This document shows positions 19,357 to 27,441 of a stretch of 64,000 bases of DNA, in pieces. Each line of letters starts with the position of its first letter. Positions within the stretch are counted from its first letter, which is position 1. The stretch spans positions 2,232,001 to 2,296,000 of the forward strand of contig NZ_CP059856.1 in the NCBI RefSeq assembly GCF_009193325.2, read 5' to 3'. Source of the DNA: Bacteroides zhangwenhongii (GTDB taxonomy: Bacteria; Bacteroidota; Bacteroidia; Bacteroidales; Bacteroidaceae). The notes beneath the pieces were generated by a model that worked only from the letters and a program-made list of their open reading frames with translations, did not search any database and was not told where the DNA came from. Both the position numbers and the translations under genes were made by a program.

Positions 19357-20580
19357 TTAATTAACTGTTTCTGAATTGGTATTCTTCTCTAAATCACGTT
19401 TACGGCTCAAAGCCTCCAGAAAATAATAATCCGTATAATTCAACGGAACATCTATTTCCGCTTCATGCGGGATACTTCCTACGGAATGCATCAAAATAAA
19501 ATGACCGTTCTCTCCTACTTTTGCCCGATAAGCAGATGTAGTTAACGCGGCAAGTATCTTATCGGCAGTCTTCTTATATTTAGGATTAGGCAGATAAGTG
19601 CTCAATTCATAAAGAGCCGAAGCCGTTATGGCGGCCGCCGAAACATCCCGGGGTTCATTAGGAATATTCAATGCATCATAATCCCAAAACGGAATCAAGT
19701 CCGACGGCATATTCTTATTAGTAAAAATGAAATCATAAATGTTGGAAGCCTGTTCCCAATATTCCGGTTTTCTCGTATAACGATAACAAACGGTGTATCC
19801 ATAAATAGCCCATGCCTGTCCACGTGCCCATGCCGATTCATCCGCATAACCTTGTGCGGTCTGTTTGCCACGTACCATACCGGTTTCCGGATCATAATCT
19901 ACCACATGATAACTACTATAGTCTGCACGAAAGTGATTTTTTAATGTCCGGTCGGCATGGCTGACCGCTATATTATAATAGGTAGAATCACCGGACAAAC
20001 GTGTAGCCTCAAAAAGCAACTCCAGATTCATCATATTATCTACAATCACCGGACATTTCCATCCCCTTTCCGCTTGCCAGCCTTTGTCCGCATCCCACGA
20101 CTGGATAACACCTGCGTTCGGACGAAAACGAGTAGAAAGCGATTGCGCCGACTGCATGATTACGGAACGATAATCCTTATCTGCAAAACGCATTCCGTTA
20201 AGGTAGCTGCATCCTGCCATAAATCCTACATCATGATGCCAGGTAAGATATTGTACAGAGTCTAAGGCCTCAGTATACTTCTCCGCCAGTTTCTCCCATT
20301 TATCATCTCCTGTCAATTGATACATATACCACAAACTACCTGGGAAAAATCCACTTGTCCAATCATCATAAGGGACATAAACCACCTCACCATTTTCATC
20401 CAATGTTCTCGGATTTAAGATATGGCCGCTCTTTTCTATCTGATCTGTCATTAACGAGTATTGCGATACCGCATTCGTTATGTTATCAGCGACTATATCA
20501 CCAACAGTCGTGTTCTTCGAAGTGCATCCTGTCATCATCAGGACAATCATTCCCATAAAAGTTAAAAAGGAGCCTTTCAT
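19357..20580 (-). CDS. Unsaturated glucuronyl hydrolase, GH88
   Basis: A 407-residue lipoprotein (lipobox MMTGCTS). GH88 enzymes hydrate and so remove the 4,5-unsaturated uronic acid left by polysaccharide lyases. Key motifs are WTSGFFPGSLWYMYQLTG (about 75-92), HHDVGFMAGCS with the first conserved Asp (about 118), and VIVDNMMNLELLF with the second Asp (about 178), followed by SAWARGQAWAIYGYT. It is the promoter-proximal gene of the operon and divergent from the regulator, consistent with periplasmic processing of the PL8 products. Confidence 0.9.
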   Translation of the reverse strand: MKGSFLTFMGMIVLMMTGCTSKNTTVGDIVADNITNAVSQYSLMTDQIEKSGHILNPRTLDENGEVVYVPYDDWTSGFFPGSLWYMYQLTGDDKWEKLAEKYTEALDSVQYLTWHHDVGFMAGCSYLNGMRFADKDYRSVIMQSAQSLSTRFRPNAGVIQSWDADKGWQAERGWKCPVIVDNMMNLELLFEATRLSGDSTYYNIAVSHADRTLKNHFRADYSSYHVVDYDPETGMVRGKQTAQGYADESAWARGQAWAIYGYTVCYRYTRKPEYWEQASNIYDFIFTNKNMPSDLIPFWDYDALNIPNEPRDVSAAAITASALYELSTYLPNPKYKKTADKILAALTTSAYRAKVGENGHFILMHSVGSIPHEAEIDVPLNYTDYYFLEALSRKRDLEKNTNSETVN

Positions 20581-20617
20581 ATACGGTTCGTTTTCTATTT
20601 ATTTTTTAATGATGATG

Positions 20618-20625
20618 CAAATATA
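20618..20625 (-). promoter_or_regulatory. -7 box of the polysaccharide utilisation operon
   Basis: CAAATATA on the plus strand reads TATATTTG on the minus strand, an exact TAnnTTTG. It is 38-45 bases before the GH88 start. It is the only good box upstream of the nine-gene operon. Confidence 0.7.
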
Positions 20626-20673
20626 AAGGCGGTTGTCCAATAGTTACCGAGCCATACATACAAGATATATACA

Positions 20674-20731
20674 TTGTACGTACAACAACACAAGAAACCG
20701 GCAATGTACTTACAGCTCATATATTATGTAC
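20674..20731. promoter_or_regulatory. Candidate regulator binding region with TGTAC repeats
   Basis: The divergent gap holds a perfect 12-bp palindrome TTGTACGTACAA (20674-20685). Two further TGTAC copies follow, with GTAC at 20706-20709 and 20728-20731, exactly 22 bp apart. The region lies upstream of both divergent -7 boxes. A similar TGTAC group lies before the GH43-like gene. This suggests the operator of the hybrid regulator; binding is inferred. Confidence 0.4.
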
Positions 20732-20763
20732 TCATACTACAGTTATATTTCAATAGAAAAACG

Positions 20764-20771
20764 TATATTTG
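20764..20771 (+). promoter_or_regulatory. -7 box of the hybrid regulator gene
   Basis: TATATTTG matches TAnnTTTG. It places the transcript start near 20778, so the regulator must start at the ATG at 20800 rather than at upstream in-frame codons. Confidence 0.65.
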
Positions 20772-20799
20772 CGTTACGAATTTTAGTATCCTGATATCT

Positions 20800-23700
20800 A
20801 TGATAATCAAAAGACACCTCCTTTTTATCTGTTTTCTTATTGTCTGCATCATAAAAGGACAAGCTCAAGATATTACCTTCGGTCATCTGACCACCAATGA
20901 AGGACTTTCCAATAATGCGGTCATGACGATGTACCAAGACGAACGGAGATTTATATGGATCGGAACTAGAAATGGAGCCAATCTCTATAACGGAAATGAA
21001 TTTAAAGTATATAAATTCCGAAAGAACAGTTCCAATAGTTTAATTTACAATAATATCAATCATATTACCGGAAATAAAAAGGGGGAAGTTTACTTCATGA
21101 CGCCCAAAGGAATATCCGCTCTCAATATCAGAAAAGACACATTTACAACATTAATACAAAAAGAAATACGGGCTATGTTCTATCATGAACAATTATATGC
21201 AGCCCACAGTAACAGTATCTATATATACGATGGCAAACAATTCAGCCTTTATTATGAATTGCCTCAGAAAAGCAAAATTACAGCACTGCACGTCAACGAC
21301 AATCAAATCTTGATCGGCACGGAAAATCAGGGTTTGTTCAGTTTGGACCGCCACCACCAATTATCTCATCCCATTTCCAAGGGGAATATCTCAACCATTT
21401 TTCAAGACTCGTCCGGAAAATACTGGATCGGAAGCTGGGAAGAAGGTCTTTTCATGATGAATGGAGAAACAATCAGCAATTTCCGGCACGAAGAGCAAAA
21501 CCCGTCCAGCATCAGTTCCAATTTTATCCGTTGTTGCAGTGAAGACAAACAGGGTAATTTATGGATAGGAACCTTTAATGGCCTTAATATGTTCCACCCT
21601 TCCAGCCAGACATTCACACGTTACCAGAAACGTGAGAACGGCTTGAGCCATTCGTCCGTCTGGAGCATTCTCTGTGACCATCAAGGAAGTATATGGGTAG
21701 GGACTTATTTTGGCGGAGTAAATTACTTCAATCCGGAAAGTCAGATCTATCATCAATATCAAGCAGCAAAAACAGAGAGTGAAGGATTGAGCTCTCCTAT
21801 CGTGGGGCGTATCACGGAAGACAGTCAGCACAACCTATGGATAGGGACCGAAGGCGGAGGATTAAATAAGTACGACCCGAAAAGCAGAAAATTCGAATGG
21901 TTCAGATACAGCAAGCTACCCGGCAGTCTCTCACACAACAATGTGAAAGCACTTTATTATGATCCGCTACGTGAAGTTATCTGGATAGGAACTCATCTGG
22001 GCGGACTAAATAAGATGGATCTGAAAACAAAGAAATTCACTCAATATTTCCATAATGAAAATGATCCGGAGTCACTTCCTTCCAATATCATCAGAGATAT
22101 TATTCCCTATAAGGAGCAGTTAATAATCGCCAGCCATGCGGGAGTTTGCATTTTCAATCCGGAAACCGGCAAAGTAAAACGATTATTCCAGACATTACCT
22201 TATAAAATAACGTATGCCGCTGGAATATTTATCGACCATCGCGGAACATTATGGATTTGCGGAGGTGGCAATGGTGTATATTCTTATCAATTTGACAACC
22301 AGAAGATAACAAACTACAAACATAATCATGCACTGGAACATGGCCTTAGCAGCAATAGTATCAACCGGATTTACGAAGACAGCCAGCACAGACTATGGCT
22401 ATGCAGCAATGAAAGCGGTATAGACCTTTACCGATATGACACGGACGACTTTATAAACTTTGATAGAGAAAAGAATGAACTGGCAAGCGACTGCGTGAAT
22501 GATGTATGTGAATTATCACCCGGCAAACTTCTTTTTACTACGGATGTCGGTTTTTCCATCTTAGATTATCAGACACAGAGATTCAAAAATTACGATCATG
22601 AAAACGGCGTTCCGCTATCTGCCATCAATGAACGTTCATTATATAAATCACAACAAGGAGAAATCTTTATAGGAGGAATCGACGGCATGATTTCTTTCAA
22701 GGAAAAAGATATCAATTATATTCCTAAAGGCTATACCATTGCTCCGTTTCGTCTTATTGTCAACGGGCAAGATGTAAATGTAGATGATGATAGCGGCATT
22801 TTAAAGGAAGACTTGAGTATAACCCGAAAACTTGTACTCAAATCCAGCCAATCCATGTTCAGCATCGAATATGCAATTTCAAATTATATCCCCGCCGCTA
22901 AAAATGAGATGGAATATTTTTTGGAAGGTTTTTCTGAGACATGGACTACCACCCGGGGGCAAAATACCATTACTTATACCAATCTGAGTCCCGGGAAGTA
23001 CACTCTATTGGTACGTATCAAAAACAACCAGTCACAAATACCGGAAAGTCGGCTGGAAATTGTAATACTTCCTCCATTCTACCTGACCATTTGGGCATAT
23101 CTGTTCTATTTTATTATTATTGTCGGTGTACTCTATTACCTGATCCGCACCTACAACAACCGCATCAAGCTACAAGAATCCTTAAAATACGAAAAAAAAC
23201 GCACCGAGGATATAGAGCGGCTTAATCAGGCAAAGCTACGCTTTTTCACTAATATCTCACATGAATTCCGTACTCCATTGACATTGATTATCGGCCAGAT
23301 GGAAATGTTGCTGCAAGTCCGTTCATTTGCACCGACAGTCTACAACAAAATACTGGGTGCTTATAAAAACAGCCTGCAATTGCGGGAATTAATCACCGAA
23401 CTTCTTGACTTCCGTAAACAAGAACAAGGGTATATGACAATTAAAGTGAGTGAACACAATATTGTAGATTTCCTTTATGAAAACTACCTCCTTTTTCAAG
23501 AATACGCCTTGCAACGCCAGATTTCTTTCAACTTCCGAAAAACAAATGATTCCATCAATGTATGGTATGACGCCAAACAGCTACAAAAGGTTATGAACAA
23601 TTTGATATCAAACGCATTCAAACACACCAAAGAAGGAGGTGAAATCAGCGTTTCAGTACGTAAAGGTAACCGGGAGGTTATTATCGAAGTAACAGATAAC

Positions 23701-24825
23701 GGTACCGGTATTGCTGCGGAAGATATCAATAAGGTATTCAATCGTTTTTATCAAACCGATCAAATAGAGTCATTATCGTACACAGGCACGGGGATAGGCT
23801 TATCCTTGACTAAGGGCATTGTTGAATTACATCATGGTACTATCGACGTATACAGTGAACCGGGAGAAGAAACGACTTTCAGCGTTCATATCAAAACCGG
23901 AAATGAACACTTTACACCTGAACAGTTCAGCAAACGACAAGAAGAATCGCAACTGGCTTTAGAAAATAATATTCCTCTTCAGGAACTCCAAGAACAGTTG
24001 TTGAACGAGCAGGAGGTCATGAGCAACGAAAACATTGAGAGAAGCAAAGAGGCCCGCATACTCATTGTAGAAGACAACGATTCTCTACGGGAAATGCTCG
24101 TTAAGATATTCGAGTCGTTTTATGTTGTCAGCATAGCCGCCAACGGACGTGAAGGATGGGAAAAAATACAATCTGAACAGCCCGCTATTGTGTTAAGCGA
24201 TGTTGTAATGCCGGAAATGTCGGGAACGGAACTTTGTAAACTAATCAAAGAAAACATAGAAACCTGCCATATCCCTGTGGTATTGCTCACCGCACGAACA
24301 GCAATAGAACACAACCTAGAGGGTTTACGTTTGGGAGCCGATGACTATATCACCAAGCCGTTTAATATCAATATCCTGCTTTCCCGCTGCAATAATCTGG
24401 TAAACAATCGTATCATACTACAAGAGAAATTCAGCAAACAACCACAGGCTACTCCACAGATACTAGCCACTAATGCTATGGATAAAGAGTTAGTTGATAG
24501 AGCTATGAAAGTAATCGAAAGTCATATTGACAATGTGGAGTTCAACGTGGATATCCTAGCGCGTGAAACCGGTATTGCCCGTACCAAACTATTTACCAAG
24601 TTGAAAGCAATTACCGGACAAACACCCTATGAATTTATTCTAACTATCCGCTTAAAACGGGCTGCTATCATGCTCAAAGAAAACCTGGAACTCAATATTT
24701 CCGAGATTTCCGACCGGCTAGGGTTCTCCTCTCCCCGACAGTTTAGTAAATGTTTCAAGGAAAAGTATCGTGTTGTGCCACAGACATACAGAAAAGGAGA
24801 AAATGCAGATAACGAAGAAGAATAA
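20800..24825 (+). CDS. Hybrid two-component system sensor/regulator (HTCS)
   Basis: A 1341-residue one-protein two-component system that senses an oligosaccharide in the periplasm and switches on the adjacent operon. In order: signal/TM (to about 22), beta-propeller repeats of the reg_prop type (repeated NLWIGT-like units, about 25-690), Y_Y_Y domain (about 695-765), TM helix (about 772-795), histidine kinase with phospho-His at about 821 (ISHEFRTPLTLI), ATPase (NNLISNAFKHT, DNGTGI), receiver with phospho-Asp at about 1134 (VLSDVVMPEMSG), and AraC-type DNA-binding domain (about 1230-1335). The start at 20800 was chosen because the -7 box lies between it and the longer in-frame start at 20674. 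Confidence 0.93.
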   Translation: MIIKRHLLFICFLIVCIIKGQAQDITFGHLTTNEGLSNNAVMTMYQDERRFIWIGTRNGANLYNGNEFKVYKFRKNSSNSLIYNNINHITGNKKGEVYFMTPKGISALNIRKDTFTTLIQKEIRAMFYHEQLYAAHSNSIYIYDGKQFSLYYELPQKSKITALHVNDNQILIGTENQGLFSLDRHHQLSHPISKGNISTIFQDSSGKYWIGSWEEGLFMMNGETISNFRHEEQNPSSISSNFIRCCSEDKQGNLWIGTFNGLNMFHPSSQTFTRYQKRENGLSHSSVWSILCDHQGSIWVGTYFGGVNYFNPESQIYHQYQAAKTESEGLSSPIVGRITEDSQHNLWIGTEGGGLNKYDPKSRKFEWFRYSKLPGSLSHNNVKALYYDPLREVIWIGTHLGGLNKMDLKTKKFTQYFHNENDPESLPSNIIRDIIPYKEQLIIASHAGVCIFNPETGKVKRLFQTLPYKITYAAGIFIDHRGTLWICGGGNGVYSYQFDNQKITNYKHNHALEHGLSSNSINRIYEDSQHRLWLCSNESGIDLYRYDTDDFINFDREKNELASDCVNDVCELSPGKLLFTTDVGFSILDYQTQRFKNYDHENGVPLSAINERSLYKSQQGEIFIGGIDGMISFKEKDINYIPKGYTIAPFRLIVNGQDVNVDDDSGILKEDLSITRKLVLKSSQSMFSIEYAISNYIPAAKNEMEYFLEGFSETWTTTRGQNTITYTNLSPGKYTLLVRIKNNQSQIPESRLEIVILPPFYLTIWAYLFYFIIIVGVLYYLIRTYNNRIKLQESLKYEKKRTEDIERLNQAKLRFFTNISHEFRTPLTLIIGQMEMLLQVRSFAPTVYNKILGAYKNSLQLRELITELLDFRKQEQGYMTIKVSEHNIVDFLYENYLLFQEYALQRQISFNFRKTNDSINVWYDAKQLQKVMNNLISNAFKHTKEGGEISVSVRKGNREVIIEVTDNGTGIAAEDINKVFNRFYQTDQIESLSYTGTGIGLSLTKGIVELHHGTIDVYSEPGEETTFSVHIKTGNEHFTPEQFSKRQEESQLALENNIPLQELQEQLLNEQEVMSNENIERSKEARILIVEDNDSLREMLVKIFESFYVVSIAANGREGWEKIQSEQPAIVLSDVVMPEMSGTELCKLIKENIETCHIPVVLLTARTAIEHNLEGLRLGADDYITKPFNINILLSRCNNLVNNRIILQEKFSKQPQATPQILATNAMDKELVDRAMKVIESHIDNVEFNVDILARETGIARTKLFTKLKAITGQTPYEFILTIRLKRAAIMLKENLELNISEISDRLGFSSPRQFSKCFKEKYRVVPQTYRKGENADNEEE

Positions 24826-24826
24826 A

Positions 24827-24860
24827 GTGTACGCAGAAAGTACTATTCATGTACGTATAA
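24827..24860. promoter_or_regulatory. Three TGTAC-type half sites at 11-bp spacing
   Basis: GTAC occurs at 24829, 24840 and 24851, each exactly 11 bp (one helical turn) from the next. Two of the three are in TGTACG context. The group starts just after the regulator stop and ends 78 bp before the GH43-like start. It resembles the repeats in the divergent regulator/GH88 gap. Confidence 0.4.
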
Positions 24861-24937
24861 TACACCTCATTCCGGTAAAAACAACCGTTATTTGCAGATG
24901 AAAAACAGATATGTCACTCACAGAAAAAAGAAAAGCC

Positions 24938-26077
24938 ATGAAAAAAAGTTTTTTATATTTCATCAGTTGTTTCATGTGTACCCTTGTTTCCACTAGTATA
25001 GTTTTCGCACAGAAAATAGATAATCTGGTAGCACTCAAGCAACAATCGAAAAACGAATTGTTCCACAAATTGAAGAAGGCTCCTCACACACCGGCTTTTG
25101 AATCCGAAGGATATTGGGTATGGGGAAGCTCCGTCGTAAAAGGCGAGGATGGAAAATATCATATGTTTGTATCCCGCTTTCCCAAATCCCTGCCCTTTCA
25201 TCCCGGATGGATGGTAGCTTCGGAAATTGTACATGCAATATCTGATACTCCTCAAGGACCATATAGATTCAGTGATGTGGCATTACCGGCACGCGGTGCA
25301 CAATATTGGGACGGACGTTCTACGCACAACCCACGCATACTGAAATATAAAGGTAAATATTATCTTATCTATATGGGGTCTACCCATCCTTTCGCCGAAC
25401 CTACATACGCCGAGTTGACTCTAAGTAGCCCTTGGTGCACCGTAGGACGTGCCAATAAACGAATCGGTCTGGCTGTTTCCGACAGTCCATACGGTCCTTG
25501 GAAACGTTTTGATGAACCGATACTGAAAACAAAACCCAATACGTTCTATAGTTTTCTGACTTCCAATCCTTCTCCGGTCCTTCAGGAGGACGGTTCGGTA
25601 ATGATGATTTTCAAAGGACGTGCCTATACTCCCAACGGTAAACACTCCGATATGTCTTTAGGTATTGCATACGCTCCTTCTATCGAAGGGCCGTATACCG
25701 TACTCAACAATGACCAGCCTATTTTCCAGGTAGACGGTCAAGGGGAAGCGGAAGATCCGTTTTTATGGAAAGACAAAAGAGGTTATCATGCCATATTCAA
25801 AGACCATGTGGCAAAATTCACCGGAGAAAGAGGTGGCGGAGTGATGGCTCACTCCAAAGACGGCATTCATTGGACAGTCGATAAGGATCCTAAAGCCTAT
25901 TCTCTCACCGTAGAATGGGAAGATGGGAAAGTGGAAAAGCAGGGGCAATTGGAACGTCCTTTCCTACTATTCGATGAAAACGGAAAAATGACCCATGCTT
26001 TTTTTGCAACGATGGATGGTCCCGGTGGATTCGAGAATGCAAATAAATCATGGAATATGGTGATTCCCATCCAATAA
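24938..26077 (+). CDS. GH43-like five-bladed beta-propeller glycosidase
   Basis: A 379-residue exported protein with the loose pattern of GH43/62/68/117-type propellers: WGSSVVKGEDGKYHMFVSRF (near residue 45), NPRILKYKGKYYLIYMGS (near 140), GPWKRFDEPIL, and EAEDPFLWKDKRGYHAIFKD (near 275). A signal peptide begins at MKKSFLYFISCFM, so the start is set at 24938 rather than nine codons upstream. The family is not certain enough for a substrate, but it probably removes a side chain from the polysaccharide processed by the divergent operon. It has no partner gene downstream. Its upstream region carries repeats like those near the regulator. Confidence 0.7.
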   Translation: MKKSFLYFISCFMCTLVSTSIVFAQKIDNLVALKQQSKNELFHKLKKAPHTPAFESEGYWVWGSSVVKGEDGKYHMFVSRFPKSLPFHPGWMVASEIVHAISDTPQGPYRFSDVALPARGAQYWDGRSTHNPRILKYKGKYYLIYMGSTHPFAEPTYAELTLSSPWCTVGRANKRIGLAVSDSPYGPWKRFDEPILKTKPNTFYSFLTSNPSPVLQEDGSVMMIFKGRAYTPNGKHSDMSLGIAYAPSIEGPYTVLNNDQPIFQVDGQGEAEDPFLWKDKRGYHAIFKDHVAKFTGERGGGVMAHSKDGIHWTVDKDPKAYSLTVEWEDGKVEKQGQLERPFLLFDENGKMTHAFFATMDGPGGFENANKSWNMVIPIQ

Positions 26078-26497
26078 ATTTCTCACTTTCCTCTATCACC
26101 TATCACCGTAAGTCCCGAAAGTACTTATTCATCGCACTTTCATGCACGGTGACAGGTTATGCAGAACCTATCACCACACCTGTCACCTATCACCTGTCAC
26201 CTGTCGGTTTCAATTTGGTTTCCCCACACTGAAACTTCAGTTTCAAGCGTAAGAAACTTTAGTTTCAAGCAACAGAAACCTTAGTTTCAAGTAGCAGAAA
26301 CTCTAGTTTGGCTTCGTACGTAGCACTGGCAAAAGCGTTGGGATACTCTAAATCAATTAAAAATTTATTAGCAGAGCCACTCTATAATACTATGGAAGAG
26401 CTAGATACTATCAACCGAAATAAAAACAGGAAGCGAGGACGTAATGAGATTAATAAATAAGCTAACAGTAACATATCACAAACAAGTTGTGGGAGAG
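26078..26497. repeat. Gene-poor stretch with three repeat types
   Basis: Three elements lie in the first half. A near-perfect hairpin (GGTGACAGGTT / AACCTATCACC) spans 26148-26175. Four copies of a heptamer (CACCTGT or CACCTAT) span 26177-26204. Three full copies plus a partial copy of a 22-bp unit span 26230-26317. Each 22-bp unit contains a GAAAC-nnn-AGTTTC-like dyad. The rest is AT-rich with only a short open remnant. No promoter or RNA gene was recognised. Confidence 0.7.
26263..26460 (+). pseudogene. Possible remnant of a small coding region
   Basis: After the tandem repeats a frame stays open to the TAA at 26458. It encodes a helical start (LASYVALAKALGYSKSIKNL) and a basic end (RNKNRKRGRNEINK). 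The only ATG (26392) would leave 22 residues, so this looks like the 3' end of a lost gene rather than a working one. I do not recognise the family. It may be chance. Confidence 0.25.
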
Positions 26498-27373
26498 TTA
26501 ACTATGACTCCCGATAACCGTCTTTGCGCTTTCCAATACCAATAACACATCTTCCCATTTCCCCCCATGCCACTCCACCACAGAAGTAAAGCCAGCTTTC
26601 TTCAGAGCGGACAATCCTTCGAAGCGGGCATTATTTATTCTTTCAGGATAGTGCGCATCACTATTTACCTGCACCCGAATACCCAGTTCCTTTAGGAAAG
26701 AGAAATAACGTTCATTCGGATAGAACGTACCCAGTTCGTGATAAGACTTGGTATTGATTTCCACAATATAACCGCGTTCGGCAATCGCCGCAAAGTAATC
26801 GCGGACCAACGTATCATACCATGCTTCATCAAGCAAACCCGGACGATAGCAGGAAGCGTTATAGTGCATTTTATCGGCATGACCTACGATGTCGAAACCA
26901 CCCAGCTCCACCATACGGAGCAGATTCTTATAATATAGGCGGACAACGAAATCAAGATCGCCACCAAAATGCGCATCAACCAATTCACGAAAATGATCTG
27001 CCGGAGTATCAATATCTACCACCTTTCCTTCCGGAGAGTACAGCATGTGGACGGAACCGATGCGATAGTCAAGAGGCAATTCTTGGAAACGAGACAACGA
27101 AGGATTACTTTCCTCATTCAGATAGTCTATTTCAAGGCCGACAGCCAATTCTATCTCATCAGCATACTTTGCTTTAAGCCGGGAAAATTCGGAAAGATAA
27201 TCATCCATCCGATCCCACTCCATCGTCCATGCAGTAGAGAATGGAAGCGGAGCATGAGAGGAAATGCCGTATGAAGAAAAACCTTCACTAATGGCAAAAC
27301 GAATGAAATCTTCCATATTGGCTCGTCCGTCGCAATACAGACAATGGCTATGATAATTAGTCAAGTTTGTCAT
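26498..27373 (-). CDS. PHP-domain histidinol-phosphatase-like enzyme
   Basis: A 291-residue cytoplasmic metal-dependent phosphatase of the PHP superfamily, most like HisK-type histidinol phosphatase (histidine biosynthesis). Metal-ligand motifs are NYHSHCLYCDG (HxH, about 6-16), YGISSHAPLP (about 35-44), GLEIDYL (about 79-85), GSVHML, DIVGHADKMHY (about 160-170), EINTKSYH (about 203-210) and VNSDAHYPE (about 236-244). All PHP motifs are present. It is the last gene of a minus-strand unit after the ABC-F gene (68-bp gap). No other his genes are here, so a different phosphoester substrate is possible. Confidence 0.82.
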   Translation of the reverse strand: MTNLTNYHSHCLYCDGRANMEDFIRFAISEGFSSYGISSHAPLPFSTAWTMEWDRMDDYLSEFSRLKAKYADEIELAVGLEIDYLNEESNPSLSRFQELPLDYRIGSVHMLYSPEGKVVDIDTPADHFRELVDAHFGGDLDFVVRLYYKNLLRMVELGGFDIVGHADKMHYNASCYRPGLLDEAWYDTLVRDYFAAIAERGYIVEINTKSYHELGTFYPNERYFSFLKELGIRVQVNSDAHYPERINNARFEGLSALKKAGFTSVVEWHGGKWEDVLLVLESAKTVIGSHS

Positions 27374-27441
27374 CTCTTCGGTTTATTCAAGGGTTATTCG
27401 AGTTATACCGGTTTATTCATTTTTCTTACTATCGACATTGC

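Noticed and set aside
20674..20799. An N-terminal extension of the hybrid regulator from the ATG at 20674
   Set aside because: The -7 box at 20764 lies after this codon, and the signal peptide begins at 20800.
26230..26317. A CRISPR array in the 22-bp repeats
   Set aside because: Units follow each other without spacers of fixed length, the repeats are degenerate, and no cas genes are present.
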